34,870 bases of DNA from Acidimicrobiales bacterium (GTDB lineage: Bacteria; Actinomycetota; Acidimicrobiia; Acidimicrobiales; Aldehydirespiratoraceae). How positions within the stretch are numbered: the stretch's first letter is position 1; every line of letters starts with the position of its first letter. The notes beneath the pieces were generated by a model. That model saw only the letters and a list, made by a program, of their open reading frames with translations. It was not told where the DNA came from and did not search any database. A program made the position numbers and the translations under genes. The stretch covers positions 1-34,870 of the forward strand of contig JAJCXW010000138.1 of the NCBI GenBank assembly GCA_029263235.1, in the 5' to 3' direction. Of this stretch, positions 31,379 through 34,870 are shown in pieces.

Positions 31379-32545
31379 TCAACGGATGGCGGTGAGAACC
31401 CGGCCGATATGGTCGTGGCTCTTGCCAACGATCGAGTGGTAAGCAGCCGGATCGGTCGCTCCCTCGGTGACGATGACCAGCACCGTCTTCTCGGACAGGT
31501 CGGCAATGGCGGCAGTCGCGGTGGGGTCGGCTAGCAAGGCCTGGAGGCCCGCCAAGGCGGCTGCACCGGTCTCGCCGGCGACGACTGCGGCCTCGGCCAG
31601 ATCTCGCATGGCCTGCCTGGCGGCATCGTCGTCGACACTGACGAACCAGTCGATGCCAGAGGCCAGACGGGGCCAAGCGACCATCGAGGGCCTACCGCAA
31701 TTGAGTCCGACCATGATCGAACGGTGGGGACCCGGCACGTGGGAGATCTCGCCAGCGACTGCCGACGCCTGAACACAGTTGGCGTCGAGCGGCTCGACCC
31801 CGACGATCGTCGGACGATGGCTGCCCGATCGGTAGTGGGTCACCGCCGCTGACATGAACGCACCCACGCCCATCGGGACCACCACGAGGTCGGGGTGTTC
31901 GAGGTCGCTGGCATCTATGGCGTCGTCGACCTCGGCGAAGATGGTGGTGTAGCCCTCGATCACTTGGGCGGGGATTGTCTCGTATCCCGGCCACGACGTA
32001 TCCGACACGACCAGGCAACTGTCGTCGGCCTCCTCGCCGGCTCGCGCGACCGCATCGTCGTAGTCGCCATGGATGACGGTGACGGTGGCGCCCTCGGCCT
32101 CCATTGCTTCGATTCGAGCCGAAGCCATACCTTCGGGAACGAATACCTGGGCTTGGAAACCGAGGAGACGTGCCATGAACGCAACGGCGCGACCGTGGTT
32201 CCCGTCGGTTGCGGTGGCGAGCTTGAAGGGCCTCAGGTGAGCGAGGTTGGTGGCCAGCTCGTTGATGTTGGCCCACGGCTCGGGTTCGTGCCCGAGATGA
32301 GCACATATGGCCTGATACGTGGCCCAGGAGGCACCCAGAATCTTGAACGAAGGTAACCCCATTCGGCGGGTCTCGGCCTTTATCAGCAGCCTTCCGACTC
32401 CGAGCTGCCCGGCCAGGCCAGGGGCATCGAGGAGAAGGGTTGGGGAGTAGGCGGGCATGCGTCGGTGAAATGCCGCTATCTCGGCCGGTGGTGCCGGCCA
32501 GTTGCAGTTCTCGTGGAGTGGGTTGGCGACGACCAGTGCAGTCAT
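31379..32545 (-). CDS. Diaminopropionate ammonia-lyase family PLP enzyme (YgeX/DpaL-like)
   Basis: This is a 388-residue fold-type II PLP protein. The start at 32545 has GAAGGA 8 nt upstream; longer in-frame starts have none. The Schiff-base lysine is Lys68 in MGLPSFKILGASWA, corresponding to the GLNAFKALGGSYA motif of E. coli YgeX. Further shared features are TATDGNHGRAVAF, GDYDDAVARA, VSDTSWPGYETIP, GVGAFMSAAV, VGVEPLDANC, IMVGLNCGRPS and GETGAAALAG. YgeX eliminates ammonia from 2,3-diaminopropionate to give pyruvate. In E. coli it lies in the same cluster as ygfK and ssnA. Pairing with a YgfK-like gene here supports a related route. The substrate assignment rests on motifs only. Confidence 0.85.
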   Translation of the reverse strand: MTALVVANPLHENCNWPAPPAEIAAFHRRMPAYSPTLLLDAPGLAGQLGVGRLLIKAETRRMGLPSFKILGASWATYQAICAHLGHEPEPWANINELATNLAHLRPFKLATATDGNHGRAVAFMARLLGFQAQVFVPEGMASARIEAMEAEGATVTVIHGDYDDAVARAGEEADDSCLVVSDTSWPGYETIPAQVIEGYTTIFAEVDDAIDASDLEHPDLVVVPMGVGAFMSAAVTHYRSGSHRPTIVGVEPLDANCVQASAVAGEISHVPGPHRSIMVGLNCGRPSMVAWPRLASGIDWFVSVDDDAARQAMRDLAEAAVVAGETGAAALAGLQALLADPTATAAIADLSEKTVLVIVTEGATDPAAYHSIVGKSHDHIGRVLTAIR

Positions 32546-32665
32546 GAGGCGAATCCTTCGGTGTCGGAAACCCTGGTGTGATCGATGCCCATCGCTGGAC
32601 AATAGCTGGCAGCTGGGTCTCGGGCGCGTGTGATGGTGGGAGACATGGTCACGGTCGTATATCTC

Positions 32666-32697
32666 TAAGCGATAGCAAAAGTCCGGACAATCGCTAA
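32666..32697. promoter_or_regulatory. Inverted repeat in the divergent region between the DAP-lyase-like and duplicated membrane protein genes
   Basis: AGCGAT (32668-32673) and ATCGCT (32690-32695) are separated by 16 nt. Outer T/A (32666, 32697) and inner G/C (32675, 32688) pairs continue the symmetry. A separate palindrome GTCCGGAC lies inside at 32681-32688. A -10-like TATGAT follows at 32704-32709 for the plus-strand gene, without a convincing -35. The location 120 nt from one start and 60 nt from the other suits a regulator site serving either gene. Confidence 0.38.
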
Positions 32698-32758
32698 ACA
32701 CGATATGATCGCGATGTTCCGAGTTCTTCGACGGGACCAACCGGTCTGGAGAGAAGAG

Positions 32759-33721
32759 ATGACAATGCGCAGGACCCTCACTATCTCAGCCTTGGTCGTC
32801 GGACTGGGAATGATCGCAGCGCCGGCACTCTTTGGGATGTTCAGCCGGGCTCCCGATGGCGCAGTCATGATCGACGACTTTCGTCCGTTCATGACCCCCG
32901 AGCAGGTGGATCTGTTCCGGGGATACCTCACCGAAATCGACGCGGCCGACACCGAATCGCGACTTGTGCTGGAGCCGGCTCTCACCCAGTCCGGAGTGGT
33001 TGATCCCGCTGAGTATCGGATCAAGTTCGCGTCACTGGTTCTGCTGAATGAGTCATGGCCCGCCATTGAGGCCGACATGACCGACCTGGTCGACAGGATG
33101 GAGGACAACCTCGACTCCTACGCCGCCGTGGATGCGCTTCCGAACTTCAAGCTATTCCCCTGGTTCTTCGTGGCTCCCGGTGTTCTGATTTCGGCGATTG
33201 CCGCTGCTGCGCTCATTGCGGATCGTCGGGGAGCGTCGACGAAGGCACTCCTGCGTGTACTCGCCGGTCTCGGCGTGGCCGTCGTGCTGGCCCCGGCGAT
33301 GTTTCAGATGTTCGAGCGGGCACCGAAGGGTGGCGACATGATCGAGGACTTCCGTCCAATGATGACTGTGGAGCGGGTCCAGGCCGTTCAGGGCTACTTC
33401 ATCACGATGGGAGCGGCGGAGGGGCAACTCCGCAACGGGGCGCTGCCTCTAGCCGCCGAGTCGGGTGATCTCCCGTTGGACCAATTCGTAGCGATCAGCC
33501 AGTTCTCCGAGGATTGGCCGGAGATCGTGATCGAATTTGCCCCGATGATCGCGGCAATGAGCGACAACGTTGACAACTTTGCCGCGGTCGACGCTCTTCC
33601 ACCCTTCGCAATGTTCCCCTGGTTCTTCGTCGCTCCCGGTCTGCTCGTCGTGGTGTTGGCGATCCTCTCGGAAAGAAGACCGAGGGAGTACTTGGGCATC
33701 GAGAACGTAGCCACGATCTGA
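32759..33721 (+). CDS. Membrane protein of two tandem repeats, unknown function
   Basis: This 320-residue protein is built of two copies of one unit (about 5-157 and 162-307). Each unit has a transmembrane helix, a loop domain of about 105 residues and a second helix. MFSRAPDGAVMIDDFRPFMT (27-46) corresponds to MFERAPKGGDMIEDFRPMMT (184-203). YAAVDALPNFKLFPWFFVAP (121-140) corresponds to FAAVDALPPFAMFPWFFVAP. FPWFFVAPG is identical in both, while the middle of the loops has diverged, so the duplication is old and not an assembly error. Four helices would place both loop domains on the same side, probably outside. The ATG at 32759 follows GGAGAGAAGAG. A lipoprotein gene follows after 19 nt. 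The role is unknown. Confidence 0.82.
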   Translation: MTMRRTLTISALVVGLGMIAAPALFGMFSRAPDGAVMIDDFRPFMTPEQVDLFRGYLTEIDAADTESRLVLEPALTQSGVVDPAEYRIKFASLVLLNESWPAIEADMTDLVDRMEDNLDSYAAVDALPNFKLFPWFFVAPGVLISAIAAAALIADRRGASTKALLRVLAGLGVAVVLAPAMFQMFERAPKGGDMIEDFRPMMTVERVQAVQGYFITMGAAEGQLRNGALPLAAESGDLPLDQFVAISQFSEDWPEIVIEFAPMIAAMSDNVDNFAAVDALPPFAMFPWFFVAPGLLVVVLAILSERRPREYLGIENVATI

Positions 33722-33740
33722 CAATCAAAGGAGTTCAACA

Positions 33741-34532
33741 GTGAAGAACCACCGATTTCGACTAGTGGTGGCCGCGCTAGCGGCCACGGCACTTCTGGCC
33801 GGTGCCTGCGGTGACGATGCCTCCGGCGTCGCCGCCGCCGATACGACGACCACTGCCACGCCGCAGTCCACGGATTCGACCGCCACGACGGTGGCCACCA
33901 CGACGACCGAGGCACCAGACGAGCCCGTTGTGGTCCCCAAGCCTTCGTTCGAGGGTGAGTTGTCCGGCCTGTTCTCGATCGCAGCGGCATCCTGCGCCGA
34001 CACTGAAGTGACCGGTTCATACTTCCGAATGCTCCAACCAGGTGGTTCCTTGGCGGATGGACCGTTCGTCCCGAACACGGATTCGACCTGCGTAGATCCT
34101 TCGTTCACGCCGCTGCTCCCAGGATCTGATGGTGGTTTCGTCTCCGGTGGCTTTCAGCCAGCACCGGTACCGCCCTTCGACGCCGATGGCAATGGTCTGG
34201 CGCAATCGGTGACCGCGCCAACCCCATTCTTCGGGGTGGCCTTCGCGGTCTCTTCCGAGGACGAAGGGGCGGCTCCACTCATCACAGCCACTGACGGGAC
34301 GCTCACCGGTGAACTCTCCGGGTGGACCGCGAACTACGCCAACCTCGTGTTCGGTCAGGGCACCCCCAAGCCCGATGGCTCGCTGCCGGGCCTGACATCG
34401 GAGTTGTCGGGCACGATTGACCCTGCCACTGGGGCGTACGTTCTTGACTGGGCCAGCCAGATCGTCGGGGGATCGTTCAACGAATTCAGCGGCATATGGC
34501 ACCTGGAAGGGGAATTCGCGGCCGCGGGATGA
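33741..34532 (+). CDS. Predicted lipoprotein with Thr-rich linker, unknown function
   Basis: This is a 263-residue protein with a GTG start after AAAGGAG. The signal peptide has basic residues at 2-7 and a hydrophobic core AALAATALLAG, and Cys23 in AGACGDD is the likely lipidation site. A low-complexity linker rich in Thr/Ser/Ala (34-62) leads to a globular domain with repeated small-residue motifs such as LSGLFS, GELSGW and SELSGTIDP, suggesting a beta-rich fold. Two cysteines (in ASCADTE and DSTCVDP) may form a disulfide. The protein would sit on the outer face of the membrane. It is probably co-transcribed with the duplicated membrane protein and could bind its external domains (inference). 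No family recognised. Confidence 0.78.
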   Translation: MKNHRFRLVVAALAATALLAGACGDDASGVAAADTTTTATPQSTDSTATTVATTTTEAPDEPVVVPKPSFEGELSGLFSIAAASCADTEVTGSYFRMLQPGGSLADGPFVPNTDSTCVDPSFTPLLPGSDGGFVSGGFQPAPVPPFDADGNGLAQSVTAPTPFFGVAFAVSSEDEGAAPLITATDGTLTGELSGWTANYANLVFGQGTPKPDGSLPGLTSELSGTIDPATGAYVLDWASQIVGGSFNEFSGIWHLEGEFAAAG

Positions 34533-34559
34533 TCTGACTGCGTCAAGGCATGAGCGCTG

Positions 34560-34585
34560 TGGGGTTCGGGCCGATCCGGACCCCA
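34560..34585 (+). terminator. GC-rich hairpin after the lipoprotein gene, no T-run
   Basis: TGGGGTTCGG (34560-34569) pairs with CCGGACCCCA (34576-34585) over 10 bp with one G-T wobble and a 6-nt loop, 27 nt after the lipoprotein stop. No run of T follows, so it would be a U-less terminator of the kind proposed for actinobacteria. It also lies 26 nt before the response regulator start and could affect that gene. Confidence 0.4.
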
Positions 34586-34611
34586 CCCGCTCCATCGGGC
34601 ATGCTGGTCGG

Positions 34612-34870
34612 GTGGATGCAACGCTGCTGCTCATCGAGGACGATCCCTCCATCCGGGAGATCACCCAGATAGGCCTGCAGGCGGCGGGATTCGAGGTGGA
34701 GACCGCCGGCGACGGCGAGGAAGGACTCTCCAAGTTTCATAGCAATATCCCGGACCTCGTGGTCCTCGACGTAATGCTTCCCAAGCGCGATGGCCTTGAT
34801 GTCTGCAGAGTGATCAGGGCCGAGTCAGCGGTGCCGGTGGTGATGTTGACGGCCAAGGCCGATCCGATCG
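34612..34870 (+). CDS. OmpR/PhoB-type response regulator, receiver domain (truncated by window edge)
   Basis: Eighty-six codons are visible before the window ends. A GTG at 34612 opens the frame DATLLLIEDDPSIREIT; no earlier in-frame start is present and the ribosome binding site is weak. The acidic pocket is in IEDD. The phosphorylation aspartate is in LVVLDVMLPKRDGLDVC. The conserved threonine and lysine are in VVMLTAKAD. This is the usual receiver domain of OmpR-class regulators; the DNA-binding part is not visible. A partner kinase may follow downstream. An ATG at 34601 lies in another frame and gives no receiver sequence. Confidence 0.88.
   Translation, partial: MDATLLLIEDDPSIREITQIGLQAAGFEVETAGDGEEGLSKFHSNIPDLVVLDVMLPKRDGLDVCRVIRAESAVPVVMLTAKADPI

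Noticed and set aside
32759-33721. Assembly duplication as the cause of the tandem repeat
   Set aside because: The two units differ clearly at DNA and protein level outside the border motifs, so the repeat is an evolved one.

Overview
This window is GC-rich and densely coded, and it looks like a chromosomal segment of a high-GC actinobacterium, possibly from the Acidimicrobiia. The actinobacterial assignment rests on a mycothiol-dependent maleylpyruvate-isomerase-type enzyme, a second DinB-fold (DUF664-like) protein, a PPi-type phosphofructokinase, GTG starts and an MmpL/RND exporter beside a DesK/NarL-type two-component pair. The finer taxonomic placement is inference. I see no rRNA, tRNA, transposase, integrase, CRISPR array or phage gene.

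Layout. 1-2.6 kb: a minus-strand operon (DinB-fold mycothiol enzyme, OsmC-like protein, flavoprotein monooxygenase cut by the window edge) behind a promoter with a periodic array of operator half-sites. 2.7-4.2 kb: an Erg6/SMT-like methyltransferase and a nucleoside deaminase (-). 4.3-5.9 kb: a TetR regulator and a haloalkane dehalogenase (+). 5.9-7.7 kb: a small membrane-anchored protein and O-acetylhomoserine sulfhydrylase MetY (-). 7.9-12.5 kb: an SsnA-like amidohydrolase and a 1189-residue YgfK-like flavin/iron-sulfur protein (+). 12.6-15.4 kb: a cellulase-like TIM barrel (+), then a metallophosphoesterase and an HD-domain hydrolase (-). 15.4-19.6 kb: an MmpL exporter (-) divergent from a histidine kinase/response regulator pair (+). 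19.7-25.8 kb: DinB-like and cupin proteins, then a compact minus-strand run of Tam methyltransferase, SRPBCC protein, PPi-type phosphofructokinase, cystathionine-synthase-like enzyme and M20 peptidase. 25.9-29.6 kb: a lipoprotein (-), arsenite methyltransferase ArsM and the threonine-degrading pair kbl-tdh (+). 29.6-32.5 kb: a short second YgfK-like protein downstream of a diaminopropionate-ammonia-lyase homologue (-). 32.8-34.9 kb: a membrane protein made of two tandem copies of one unit, a lipoprotein, and the start of an OmpR-type response regulator (+).

The most notable theme is a dispersed set of homologues of the E. coli ygeX/ygeY/ygfK/ssnA cluster, whose relatives in gut bacteria have been linked to anaerobic purine (urate) breakdown. 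Here SsnA-like and full-length YgfK-like genes form one pair. Seventeen kilobases away a DAP-lyase-like gene is paired with a second YgfK-like protein that keeps the catalytic barrel and two ferredoxin-type clusters but lacks the whole GltD-like FAD/NAD(P)H module. An M20 peptidase (the YgeY superfamily) lies between the two pairs. This suggests a branched or modular version of the pathway in an environmental actinobacterium; substrate and pathway are inference.

Other points of interest are several unexplained inverted repeats at promoters or start codons (2583-2621, 4256-4277, 7702-7738, 17760-17775, 25807-25842, 26401-26425, 32666-32697) and the duplicated membrane protein at 32759-33721.
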